Origin: Megaleporinus macrocephalus
Lineage: Eukaryota > Chordata > Actinopteri > Characiformes > Anostomidae
Assembly: GCA_021613375.1 (NCBI GenBank)
Contig: CM038728.1
Span: 34,248,799 to 34,312,798, forward strand
Length of the DNA stretch: 64,000 nucleotides
Reading direction: 5' to 3'
The position numbers were made by a program, and so were the translations under genes. Each line of letters begins with the position of its first letter. The first letter of the stretch is position 1. A model generated the notes under the pieces. That model ran no database searches. It saw nothing but the letters and a program-made list of their open reading frames with translations, and was not told where the DNA came from. Shown piece by piece: positions 23,350 to 34,080 of this stretch.

Positions 23350-24469
23350 TCCTACTGCCCGTCCTTCACTTTTTTTTTGTTCGACTCGACACTAGACGCT
23401 CCCCAAGTAGATCTGAGCGATGTTCCGGGGGGAAGGACTGCTGATGTATGTGTTACAGTAGCCACGAGGGTAGATCAATTCTCCCGAACTGCAGAATGTG
23501 ACAATTCGTGCATCCGAGCTACTAAAATTGAGATTGATATCACACCAGAGACCCTCTCTAACCCATTTATCTGCGAGTGGAACTAGAATTCTAAAGCATA
23601 ATGCATTGCCCAAATGAATTATGGCAGGTCAACACTCAGCGCTATCGCTCAAACGCGGTTCAGATTCCTCCTCATGAATAGCTCTTCACGGAAATCATCC
23701 CTCATTCAAAAAGATGCTCTCCGTCTTGCTGGGTTGTCGTTCGGTATGTTGTGATAGTCTCGGCGAGTCTTTGAGTGTGTGAGCTTTTATTTGCGATGAG
23801 TCTATCACAGACTCAAGTGGAGTTTGGGTTCTAGAGGTGGGCGGTGCAGCCGTGAGTGTAAGTATTGTCACCGCAGTAGAATAATGACTCAAGTGGAAGT
23901 GAAAGCAGTTGCCAAAGTGCAAGTTGAGTCTAAAATAAGTCTGAAAACTCCTCGAGTGCTGAGTTCCAATGTTCAGCTGCAGTGGAGCGTCTTAGAGCCT
24001 CCAGCCGCTGTCAGCATATAAACTGAAGTTGGTTATTTTTCTCCTTTTGGTCTAAAAAGAATCTAAAGCTCCAAAATGAGAGGTATGAGTAACAGCAATG
24101 CAGGGCAGGCCTATGTCCAGATGTTTTGGAGGGCTAGGGGATGGCAAATACACAGCTAGCAATCTGAGACCACCACTCAATAAGGAAGCTTGATGGATCC
24201 TCCAGCAGAGCTCCATTGTTTTGGATTCTCTAGGTTTTTGGATCTAAATCAGCTCATATTATTCTCCAATCAAATAGGAAGACTTTGGTAACCCCTAAAT
24301 TTGGATGTCCAATAACTGGCCAAAAAAATAAGGCCACCACGTTTGTTATCTTGAGATCACAAGAATAAAAAGTTGGGATCTCTTAAAATCATTAGTTGGG
24401 ATCTTAAGCAAAACAACATCTGTTATAATAAGGTGTGATCTTAAAGAAACTACTTAGCTGTCTTAAAAT
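23350..24469. other. High-complexity DNA, candidate non-coding conserved block
   Basis: The stretch 23380-24010 has balanced composition and no tandem repeats. Its open frames are below 80 codons and lack domains. Positions 24340-24469 hold repeated AGTTGGGATCT and TCTTAAAAT motifs, apparently an older dispersed repeat that was the target of the hAT insertion and continues at 25407. Confidence 0.4.
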
Positions 24470-25406
24470 TAGAGATGTATTGATCAGCGTTTTTGAGGCT
24501 GATTCCGATCAATGATCAGCTTTCAGCACGATTGGCCGATACCGATCAAGGACGGGGCTATATGCCACGGAAGGGCTACATGTAGTTATTAGTGCAAGCA
24601 AGTCATGAAACATGATCTAAACTGGTTTATTACCATTTTTAACGAGCTCATGTGAAACAACATAATTTTTTTAACTAAATTATCAGTAAATAAACAAAGT
24701 AAATAAAACAAATATCCCCAATACTGCAATCATTACATTTAGACCCTTAATTTAAAACAAAAAAAGCAAATAAAATAAATACAGTCAGAACTGCAGTCAT
24801 TAAACTCAGACTCATTAAATGTAGAATATTGAATTGTTGCTGCTGTTCTGTTTGTTCTGGTCAGATCTGGTCTGTAGGTGTTCTGGGTTATTAGTTTTGT
24901 GCTAGCTGTGTGTTAGCTCTAGGGTTAGGGTTTACTGATACTCACTGTATTCAGCTGTGTGCAGTGCTGTATCAGATTAGTAGTGTTAAATGGTTCGGTT
25001 CCCCCACCAGACACGCTGATTTTACTCATTTAAAAGAGTCCTGGATGAGTCTTAGTCACATACTTAAATAACTACCAGATGGACGACATGTTTTCTATTA
25101 GCGCATGCAGTGAACACCGTAAACTGTTCTCGTGAGGCTGCTGCTTTAGTCAGTCTGTGGAAAATGAAAGGGTATGTATTTTCACCTAGTGGTTCAGATA
25201 GGAATAGCAGGGAGCTGGCCGGAGGGGGTTTCAAGGAGATCTCCTCTTCCTGAATGAAAATACATTTCCTGAAAGGAAATACAAATTAGACTCATTGGTT
25301 TAACGCCATTGATTGGCTTTCTAAATTGGAGAAATATCACCAATCACATATTTTGTTTAAAAATCGGCTGATACCGATACATAGCCAATCGATCCTTCCA
25401 TCTCTA
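24470..25406. mobile_element. hAT-type non-autonomous transposon with perfect target duplication
   Basis: The ends are TAGAGATG (24470-24477) and CATCTCTA (25399-25406). They are flanked by exact 8-bp direct repeats CTTAAAAT at 24462-24469 and 25407-25414, the hallmark of hAT insertion. The 937-bp interior has no transposase-like frame. Subterminal GATCAGC/CCGATACCGAT motifs recur at both ends. A shorter inverted relative lies at 32305-32922. Positions 24919-24933 contain AGGGTTAGGG, only two telomere-like units. Confidence 0.88.
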
Positions 25407-25699
25407 CTTAAAATGATAATAATATAAAGTTGGGATCTCGAGAAACAAATTCTGTCTAAAGATAACAGTACAGAAATGATTTTAATCCTTATGGCTTTTA
25501 AAAATGGGACCATGATTCAGTAACATTTTATTAAAAAAAACTCAATATCAGTTATTGTGCCAAGCATCGATGTAAAGATGATTTATTAGATTATTTAAAA
25601 AATGTTGTTTTGTTCTATTTTATTTATGTATTTCAGGCAAAGGATTGCATTTGTTAACCTATAAGAAATTGTTTATGAACCATTTTACCAAAAGTCCCA
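25407..25699. other. Continuation of the older repeat, then AT-rich DNA
   Basis: AAAGTTGGGATCTCGAG resumes the motif seen before the hAT insertion. The rest is AT-rich with no gene. Confidence 0.4.
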
Positions 25700-26035
25700 A
25701 TAACACAGCTCGTCTTCAGTCCTCCCAGGTTCGCTCCACTGCTTTCCTCCTTTCACTGGCTCCCTGCAGCTGCTCACATTAAATTTAAACCTCTGATGCC
25801 TACAAAGCCAAGAATGGACCTCCTCCCACCTTATGGCAGCGGTCAGAGGTCAGTCAGTACTTTAAACCCTTTGAACTTCCAGTACAGCTCAGCTTGACCT
25901 GCCATCCTTCAAGACACATGGAAAAAACAAACGTCGAGACTCTTCTCTGTCCCAGAGTCCAGATGGTGGAATGAACTTCCACTGTCTTCAAACTCAGACT
26001 TAGTTGAGCACTGATCTAAAGGCTTATTGAAATGC
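25700..26035 (+). mobile_element. L2-like LINE ORF2 3'-end fragment
   Basis: Translation of about 25753-25800 gives FHWLPAAAHIKFKPLM, matching the HWLPV-x-RI-FK-L signature found after the reverse transcriptase in L2/CR1/Rex-type fish LINEs. Downstream ACTCTTCTCTGTCCCAGAG and AGATGGTGGAATGAACTTCC encode the RLFSV...WWNELP region in another frame. Frameshifts separate the parts, so this is a dead 5'-truncated copy. It directly precedes array G. Confidence 0.75.
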
Positions 26036-26049
26036 ATTGTATTGCAGAT

Positions 26050-27700
26050 AGTAGTTAGTATGGTGGTGTAGTGGTTAGTATGGTGGTGTAGTGGTTAGTA
26101 TGGTGGTGTAGTGGTTAGTACGGTGGTGTAGTGGTTAGTACGGTGGTGTAGTGGTTAGTATGGTGGTGTAGTGGTTAGTATGGTGGTGTAGTGGTTAGTA
26201 TGGTGGTGTAGTGGTTAGTATGATGGTGTAGTGGTTAGTATGGTGGTGTAGTGGTTAGTATGGTGGTGTAGTGGTTAGTATGATGATGTAGTGGTTAGTA
26301 TGGTGGTGTAGTGGTCAGTACGGTGGTGTAGTGGTTAGTATGGTGGTGTAGTGGTTAGTATGGTGGTGTAGTGGTCAGTATGGTGGTGTAGTGGTCAGTA
26401 TGGTGGTTGTAGTGGTTAGTATGGTGGTGTAGTGGTTATTATGGTGGTGTAGTGGTTAGTATGATGGTGTAGTGGTTAGTATGGTGGTGTAGTGGTTAGT
26501 ACAGTGGTGTAGTGGTTAGTATGATGGTGTAGTGGTTAGTATGGTGGTGTAGTGGTTAGTATGGTGGTGTAGTGGTTAGTATGATGATGTAGTGGTTAGT
26601 ATGGTGGTGTAGTGGTCAGTACGGTGGTGTAGTGGTTAGTACGGTGGTGTAGTGGTCAGTATGGTGGTGTAGTGGTTAGTATGGTGGTGTAGTGGTTATT
26701 ATGGTGGTGTAGTGGTTAGTATGATGGTGTAGTGGTTAGTATGGTGGTGTAGTGGTTAGTACAGTGGTGTAGTGGTTAGTATGATGGTGTAGTGGTTAGT
26801 ATGGTGGTGTAGTGGTTAGTATGGTGGTGTAGTGGTTAGTATGATGATGTAGTGGTTAGTATGGTGGTGTAGTGGTCAGTACGGTGGTGTAGTGGTTAGT
26901 ACGGTGGTGTAGTGGTCAGTATGGTGGTGTAGTGGTTAGTATGGTGGTGTAGTGGTTATTATGGTGGTGTAGTGGTTAGTATGATGGTGTAGTGGTTAGT
27001 ATGGTGGTGTAGTGGTTAGTACAGTGGTGTAGTGGTTAGTATGATGGTGTAGTGGTCAGTATGGTGGTGTAGTGGTTAGTATGATGGTGTAGTGGTTAGT
27101 ATGGTGGTGTAGTGGTTAGTACAGTGGTGTAGTGGTTAGTATGATGGTGTAGTGGTTAGTATGGTGGTGTAGTGGTTAGTATGGTGGTGTAGTGGTTAGT
27201 ATGGTGGTGTAGTGGTTAGTATGATGATGTAGTGGTTAGTATGGTGGTGTAGTGGTTAGTACGGTGGTGTAGTGGTTAGTACGGTGGTGTAGTGGTTAGT
27301 ATGGTGGTGTAGTGGTTAGTATGGTGGTGTAGTGGTCAGTACGGTGGTGTAGTGGTCAGTATGGTGGTGTAGGGGTTAGTATGGTGGTGTAGTGGTTAGT
27401 ATGGTGGTGTAGTGGTTAGTACGGTGGTGTAGTGGTTAGTATGGTGGTGTAGTGGTTAGTATGGTGGTGTAGTGGTTAGTATGGTGGTGTAGTGGTCAGT
27501 ACGGTGGTGTAGTGGTCAGTATGGTGGTGTAGGGGTTAGTATGGTGGTGTAGTGGTTAGTATGGTGGTGTAGTGGTTAGTACGGTGGTGTAGTGGTTAGT
27601 ATGGTGGTGTAGTGGTTAGTACGGTGGTGTAGTGGTTAGTACGGTGGTGTAGTGGTTAGTATGGTGGTGTAGTGGTTAGTATGGTGGTGTAGTGGTCAGC
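26050..27700. repeat. 20-bp minisatellite (array G)
   Basis: About 82 copies of the array C unit (GGTGGTGTAGTGGTTAGTAT/C). Rare variants mark higher-order copies. The GTTATT variant recurs at 26431, 26691 and 26951, exactly 260 bp (13 units) apart. The AGGGGTTAGT variant recurs at 27371 and 27531, 160 bp (8 units) apart. The last unit runs into GTCAGCTCTGTGATTAGATC. Confidence 0.96.
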
Positions 27701-28241
27701 TCTGTGATTAGATCCCGTGTCTAGTAGGATAAATCTATCTGTACTAGCCAGAATCCATACTGGACGACACTACTAAAAAATTACGACACTACTTTAAATT
27801 TAAATAATGTATGTTATTTATTTTAAAGTGATTTGATTCAAATGGTTCTCTAAATGTTAATGTTTGTAACTCTGTTTAAGGTTCTCTCTGTTGGAACTTT
27901 GAACAACTGAGAAGAAGAACAAAACATTTCTATCAAAACAAGTTTTGTCAGGTTTGTAAGAAATACTTAATATAAATTGGGAGCGCTCAGGCAGCAAGGA
28001 CTCCGAACCTTTTAGAAGCCCACAGGGACACTGCTGACCCTGCTGCACATGTGGTGTTAAACTGATTGCCAGAAGATGATCGTTTGTCATAGAGAGATTT
28101 GCTGAAGAACTTTAGATTCCTGAGACTGAAAAAAGTATGAGTGCTGAATGTTTTCTCTAAAACTAACTTAGCAAACTTTGACAGGTCTAAGCAAAACTAG
28201 GTACATCATTAAAATCATTCCATTTCATGGGATTTGCAGTT
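27701..28241. other. Unassigned DNA
   Basis: Ordinary sequence between two arrays. One 77-codon minus frame has no recognisable feature. Confidence 0.4.
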
Positions 28242-29850
28242 TTTCCTCCAGACGCCCCTCTACTCACTATCTTCTCCACCAGACGCCCTTCTACTCACTA
28301 TCTTCTCCACCAGACGCCCCTCTACTCACTATCTTCTCCACCAGACGCCCCTCTACTCACTATCTTCTCCACCAGACACCCTTCTACTCACTATCTTCTC
28401 CACCAGACACCCTTCTACTCACTATCTTCTCCACCAGACACACTTCTACTCACTATCTTCTCCTCCAGACGCCCCTCTACTCACTATCTTCTCCACCAGA
28501 CGCCCCTCTACTCACTATCTTCTCCACCAGACACCCCTCTACTCACTATCTTCTCCACAAGACACCCTTCTACTCACTATCTTCTCCACCAGACACCCTT
28601 CTACTCACTATCTTCTCCACCAGACACACTTCTACTCACTATCTTCTCCACCAGACGCCCTTCTACCCACTATCTTCTCCACCAGACACCCTTCTACTCA
28701 CTATCTTCTCCACCAAATGCCCCTCTACTCACTATCTTCTCCACCAAATGCCCCTCTACTCACTATCTTCTCCACCAGACGCCCTTCTACTCACTATCTT
28801 CTCCACCAGATGCCCTTCTACTCACTATTTTTTCCACCAGACGCCCCTCTACTCACTATCTTCTCCACCAGACGCCCCTCTACTCACTATCTTTTCCACC
28901 ATGACGCCCTTCTACTCACTATCTTCTCCACCAGACGCCCTTCTACTCACTATCTTCTCCACCAGACGCCCTTCTACTCACTATCTTCTCCACCAGACGC
29001 CGCTCTACTCAGTACCTTCTCCACCAGACGCCCCTCTACTCAGTACCTTCTCCACCAGACGCCCCTCTACTCAGTACCTTCTCCACCAGACGCCCCTCTA
29101 CTCACTATCTTCTCCACCAGACGCCCCTCTACTCAGTACCTTCTCCACCAGACGCCCCTCTACTCAGTACCTTCTCCACCAGACGCCCTTCTACTCACTA
29201 TCTTCTCCACCAGACGCCCCTCTACTCACTATCTTCTCCACCAGACGCACTTCTACTCAAGAACTCTCCTCTACTCCAGAACTACCTTCTACTCAATAGC
29301 AATTTTCTCCACCAGACGCCCTTCTACTCAAGAACCACCGTCTACTCAAGACCTACCTTCTCCTCCAGACTTGCTGCTACTTAAGACTAACTTCTCTTTC
29401 AGATGTCCTTCTACTCAGGAACTAACTTCTCCTGCAGATGTTCTTCTACTCAAGAACTACCTTCTCCCCGAGACACCCTCCTACTCAAGATCTAACTTCT
29501 TCTCCAGATGTCCTTCTACTTAAGAACTACCTTCACCACCAGATGTCCTTCTACTCAAGAACCACTTTCTACTCAAGAACTACCTTCTTCTTTCAGATGT
29601 CTTTCTACTAAAGACCTACCTTCTCCTCCAGACACGCTGCTACCCAAGAACTAACTTCTTTTCCAGACATCCTTCTACTCAAGAACTAACTTCTCCTGCA
29701 GATGTATTTCTACTCAAGAGCTACCTTCTCCCCAAGACACCCTCCAACTCAAGAACTACCTTCTTCGTCAGACATCCTTCCACTCAAGAACCACTTTTTC
29801 CTCTACACAGCCTTCTACTTGAGAATTACCTTCTCCTCTAGACGTCCTTG
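28242..29850. repeat. 31-bp minisatellite with degenerating tail (array H)
   Basis: To about 29260 the unit CTACTCACTATCTTCTCC + ACCAGACGCCCCT repeats regularly every 31 bp. An ACTCAGTACCTTCTCC variant dominates 29005-29170. From 29260 to 29850 the unit decays to CTACTCAAGAACTACCTTCT with variable spacing. The plus strand is pyrimidine-rich. Three overlapping open frames (up to 429 codons) all come from the stop-free unit and are not genes. Confidence 0.95.
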
Positions 29851-30806
29851 TACTCCTGACTGTTCCTGCTGGTCAGTACTAGATGGTTCCTTGTTTGCTG
29901 CTCTTCCTGCATGGTGAAATGCCATGTATCCCAAAAATGGCATTTTTCCCTGCTTCAGTGTTTTCATCCAAAGAAAATATAAAACACAGATGAATCTGGA
30001 ACAATTTTGCAAACCAATAGTGAGGTTAGGAACTCCACAATCCCTCCAGGGTTTGGATGAAGGTGTGTGTTGGTGGGTCGCTCCCCCATATAAGCCCAAA
30101 ATTGGTCCAGAATTTCAGTCACAAAATTTGGCCAGGAATGGCTCAGGGCTCTAAGGGTTAACTTGGTTATTGCTAACCTTATTATCGCCTGATATTATGA
30201 TATATATGGAGAAATATTGAGAGATATTGATTTTTTTATATTATCACCCAATACCATGCGCCATTTATTCTTCTCCCAGCCTTTCATGTGTTTCTTTTAC
30301 CCCACATGCCAGGACGTCCTGCAGGGCAGAACGGAAGAGATGCCATGTTGAGATTTCCACTATGGCTCTCCCTGATCATCCTTTATCATTACTACAGGAC
30401 GAGGACATGAAGGCCTTCTTGGACAGCAATAAATGGTGGACTGACAGCCAATGGCCTCCTGGTCGATCTCACAGGCCAATTAAACAATCTTGATCTCCCG
30501 CTGACGCTGTCAAGCCTGCTGTTTGAAGGTGAATTCCAATGGAATTGCTGGCGTATCCCCCCGTATCCCTGTAATGGAAGGGTTTTCATGATGAGAGTGT
30601 TGCTTGCTGTACTAAAATTGTTACGTTAGAGCTTGTTATTGACTATAAAGGTTGATTCGCTACAGGAGGAACAGCGCAACCCCTGCGATGATCAATGTTA
30701 GCATACCTCAGTTCAGTTCAAAGCTATGAGATCAATGATGGCCAGCTGCTGAGAGTGAGAAAGGAGTCTTGCAAACGTTTGATTCTTGTGGTGAAGCGTT
30801 TTAGGC
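29851..30806. other. Unassigned DNA, candidate conserved block at 30290-30600
   Basis: Positions 29870-30170 may be an unnamed repeat. The stretch 30290-30600 is high-complexity, has no tandem structure, and contains GGCCAATTAAACAATCTTGA with a homeodomain-like core. No gene is supported. Confidence 0.4.
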
Positions 30807-30985
30807 CAGGGCTTCTCAAACTCAAAGCCTGGAGATCCCAGAGTCCTGGTTTGTGTTCTCGCTGCTTTAAAAAGAAAACACATGCTTCACCTGGCTAATC
30901 AGTTAATGAATTGAATCAGGTGTATAGGAGCTGGGGGAGCGATCGGCTTTGAAGCGCTGCAGCCCTACAGGATTGGATTTTTTTT
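30807..30985. mobile_element. hAT-like MITE fragment
   Basis: CAGGGCTTCTCAAACTC marks the left end. CACCTGGCTAATCAGTTAAT and GAATCAGGTGTATAGGAGCT follow, an internal order I recognise from a common fish hAT-type MITE. The right terminus has been replaced by a T-rich run, so it is truncated. Confidence 0.6.
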
Positions 30986-31261
30986 TTTCCAGAACTCATT
31001 GGCTATAAATGCAGACAGTAGATGCACTGTGAGAGTTCAGTTTGCTTTTAAACCAGTGTAGGCTCATAAACTGCAACAGCTTTGCTGACATTTGGGATTA
31101 AAAACTGTTTTATGGGAAGATTATTGTGCAATTCTTTGCACTTCCTAAGGTTTTCTGAAGGATGCTGTTGAAACCTCTTACAATGATCTAACAACAGTTA
31201 TCTCTAGTGTTAGCTTGAGCTATGGTGGTAATTTTGCAAGCCTTTCAACTCAGATTTTTTT
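30986..31261. other. Unassigned DNA
   Basis: Short AT-rich stretch without features. Confidence 0.4.
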
Positions 31262-31690
31262 CCATTCCACCTTAAATGGAAAAACAAGTGGCTACATTCT
31301 GGCACCTCAGCTTTTTGTTTGAGTCTTTCCGTTCCACCTTAAAAGGTGAAGCAGTTACATTCCACAACCTCAGCTTATTGTTTCATTTTTTAAGTTCTAC
31401 CTTAAAAGCTGCAGCAGTTACATTTTGGTGCCTCAGCTTCTTGTTAAATTTTTCTTTTCCACCTTAAATGGTGCAACACATGGTGCAGGAGTCACATTCT
31501 GGCATCTCATCTTCTTGTTTGAATTTAAATGATGATGCAGTGTCTTGCTGGTGCCATCCCATTCCACCTTAAATGGAAAAGCAGGTGGCTACATTCTGGG
31601 ACCTCAGCTTCTTGTTTCATTTTTCTTTTCCACCTTAAACGGTGCAGCAGTTACATTCTGGTGCCTCAGCTTCTTGTTTAAGGTGCTTCA
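31262..31690. repeat. Degenerate ~60-bp tandem repeat, CCACCTTAAA family (array I)
   Basis: TTCCACCTTAAATGG-type motifs recur near 31265, 31331, 31390, 31456, 31561 and 31626. Each is followed by a version of GCAGTTACATTCTGGTGCC and CTCAGCTTCTTGTTT. Copies are well diverged. The same core forms the inverted repeat at 11843-11910. Confidence 0.8.
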
Positions 31691-31904
31691 AGTTCTAATT
31701 TAAGGCACTCACACAGAACAGACAGCTAATGGACTAGCTGTCCCTGTAAAGAGGCTTCACATATAGTGTTACCAGCAACGTGAGCTCCAGTGCTCCAGTG
31801 TTATCTGTCACTCATGTCACTAAACACTTCAACCACTGGTTGAATAGAGCTTTCTCAGAATCACCGTGGAAACACATCCAGCCAGGAACAGTAGCATCAT
31901 CTAA

Positions 31905-32106
31905 CTTCCATCTGCACATCTACACCAGACTGTATTTCATCTGATTCTCTGTATACTTTATTACTCTGTTCTTTAATGATCAGGAACCACACAGGACCCC
32001 CACAGGACCACCACAGAGCAGATACTATTAGAGAGGTGGCTCATTCTCAGCACTGCGTTAGTTAGTGTGTTGTGCTGGTGTGAGTGGATCAGACGCGGCA
32101 CAGCTT

Positions 32107-32108
<2 letters not shown>
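31905..32108. mobile_element. Fragment of VNTR-bearing non-autonomous element, copy 1
   Basis: GATTCTCTGTATACTTTATT, CACAGAGCAGATACTATTAG, CATTCTCAGCACTGC and GTGTGAGTGGATCAGAC occur in the same order as at 59060-59220. The fragment stops at a TA microsatellite. A piece of the 15-bp cassette from the same family occurs at 35120-35235. Confidence 0.7.
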
Positions 32109-32147
<39 letters not shown>

Positions 32148-32304
32148 ATATAATATATATAATGACCGAACCTGACCAGTTAGATGGGCTAACCATAGAT
32201 ATACATACATAGATTACACACTGGGTTTATCCAGGCACTTCAGCATCAGCAGCACTAACATTTAGATGGACAGCATATTTATATATATATATATATATAT
32301 ATAT
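32109..32304. repeat. (TA)n tracts flanking a short spacer
   Basis: TA runs at about 32109-32160 and 32278-32304 surround roughly 115 bp of ordinary sequence. The second run is the insertion site of the adjoining hAT element. Confidence 0.85.
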
Positions 32305-32922
32305 TAGAGATGGAAAGATCGATCAGCTATGTATCGGTGATCTGCCAATATTTCTCCAATTTAGACACCATTTAACACACTAATCTGATACGGTACGTAA
32401 GAGTACACCACACAGCTGAATACAGTGAGTATCAGTAAACAGCAGAGCTAGCACACACAGCTAACACAAAACTAATAACCCAGAAACCCGTACAGACCAG
32501 ATCTGACCGGTACGAACAGAACAGCAGCAGCAATTCAATAATCTACATTTAATGATTACAGATTTAGTTTAAAATAACAGAGTCTGCGTTTAATGACTGC
32601 AGTTTTTACTGTATTTATTTAATTAACTTTTTACGTTTTAAATTAAGAGTCTAAATGTAATGATTACAGTATTGGTGATACTTGTTTGATTTACTTTGTT
32701 TATTTTCTCTTAATTTTGTTACAAATATTTTGCTGTTTTATATGAGCTCGTTATAAATGGTAATAAACCAGTTTAGACCATGTTTCTTGACTTGCTTGCA
32801 CTAATAACTACATGTAGCCCTGCCGTGGCATATAGCCCTGCCCTCGATCGGTATTGGCCAATTGCACTAAAGGTGATCGGCGATCAGAATCGGCCTCAAA
32901 AAGGCAGATCGGTCCATCTCTA
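32305..32922. mobile_element. hAT-type non-autonomous element in TA microsatellite
   Basis: The ends TAGAGATGG (32305) and CCATCTCTA (to 32922) are inverted repeats. The flanks ATATATAT and GTATATAT match at seven of eight positions, fitting an 8-bp duplication in TA-rich DNA. The interior corresponds in reverse orientation to parts of 24470-25406 (for example CTTGCTTGCACTAATAACTA and the ACATGTAGCCCTGCCGTGGC block), with internal deletions. Confidence 0.85.
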
Positions 32923-32939
32923 GTATATATATATATATA
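32923..32939. repeat. (TA)n remnant between two transposons
   Basis: A 17-bp TA tract joins the hAT right end to the Tc1 left end, showing that both inserted into one TA-rich target. Confidence 0.9.
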
Positions 32940-34012
32940 TAGGGGTTGGACAATGAAACTGAAACACCTGGTTTTAGACCACAGTAATTGATTAGTATGG
33001 TGTAGGGCCTCCTTTTGCGGCCAATACAGCGCCAGTTGGTCTTGGGAACGACATATACAAGTCCTGCACAGTGGTCAGAGGGATTTTAAACCATTCTTCT
33101 TGCAGGATAGTGGTCAGGTCACTATGTGATGCTGGTGGAGGAAAAGTTTCCTGACTCGCTCCTCCAAAACACCCCAAAGTGGCTCAATAATATTTAGATC
33201 TGGTGACTGTGCACGCCATGGGAGATGTTCAACTTCGCTTTCATGTTCATCAAACCAATCTTTCTCCAGTCTTGCTGTGTGTATTGGTGCATCGTCATCC
33301 TGATACACGGCACCGCCTTCAGGATACAATGTTTAAACCATTGGATGCGCATGGTCCTCCAGAATGGTTCAGTAGTCCTTGGCAGTGACGCCCATCTAGC
33401 ACAAGTATTGGGCCAAAACCAAACCATCACTGATCCACCACCATGCCTTACTCTGGGCATGCAACAGTCTTGGTTTGCTTCTTTGGGGCTTCTTCACACC
33501 GTAACTCTCCCGGATGTGGGGAGAACAGTAAAGGTGGATCATCAGAGAACAATACATGTATCACATTGTCCACAGACCAAGATTTGAGCTCCTTGCACCA
33601 TTGAAACCGGCGTTTGGCATTGGCTCGAGTGACCAAAGGTTTGGCTATAGCAGCCCGGCCGTGTATATTGACCCTGTGGAGCTCCTGACGGACAGTTCTG
33701 GTGAAACAGGAAGCTGAGGTGAACATTTAATTCTGCCGTGATTTGTTCAGCCGTGGTTTTATGTTTTTGGATACAATCCGGGTTAGAACCCAACATCCCT
33801 TTCAGACAGCTTCCTCTCGCGTCCACAGTTAATCCTGTTGGATGTGGTTGGTCCTTCTTGGTGGTCTGCTGACGTTACCCTGGATAACGTGGCTCTTGAT
33901 ACATCACAAAGACTTGTGCAATTAATGAAGATTGGCCACGAGACTGGTCCAATTTAGCCATGAAACCTCCAACACTAAAATGACAGGTTTCATTTTCATA
34001 GTCCAACCCCTG
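32940..34012 (-). mobile_element. Near full-length Tc1-type transposon (GGGGTTGGACAATG family)
   Basis: The left terminus is AGGGGTTGGACAATGAAAC and the right terminus reads CATAGTCCAACCCCTG. TA dinucleotides lie outside both ends. The coding strand is minus. Compared with the relative at 51430, this copy has an internal deletion near 33920 that removes the region holding the usual start codon. Confidence 0.9.
32992..33925 (-). pseudogene. Tc1-type transposase pseudogene
   Basis: Reading on minus, frames shift between about 33726-33448 (RTVRQELHRVNIHGRAAIAK, FQWCKELKSWSVDNV, then FSDDPPLLF with the first catalytic Asp), 33460-33194 (RHGGGSVMVWFWP) and 33329-33114 (VYQDDDAPIHTARLEKDWF with the second Asp, and SPDLNIIEPLWGVLEERV with the third acidic motif). 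The last frame runs to LAAKGGPTPY and a stop at 32992. Catalytic residues survive, but at least two frameshifts and the missing N-terminus make it non-functional. Confidence 0.9.
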
Positions 34013-34038
34013 TATGTATATATAATATAATATATATA

Positions 34039-34077
<39 letters not shown>

Positions 34078-34080
34078 TTA
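34013..34080. repeat. (TA)n microsatellite, right flank of the nested insertions
   Basis: Imperfect TATA/TAATA tract, the continuation of the target microsatellite. Confidence 0.9.

Noticed and set aside
23347..23586. 79-codon frame as a possible exon
   Set aside because: No clear splice sites or family similarity. The surrounding block looks non-coding.
24919..24933. AGGGTTAGGG as an interstitial telomere
   Set aside because: Fewer than three units, within the expectation for chance in a hAT element interior.
28178..29523. Overlapping 373-, 225- and 429-codon frames with Ser-Pro-Pro-Asp repeats
   Set aside because: The 31-bp unit gives open translation in three phases at once, a sign of an array and not of selection on one frame.
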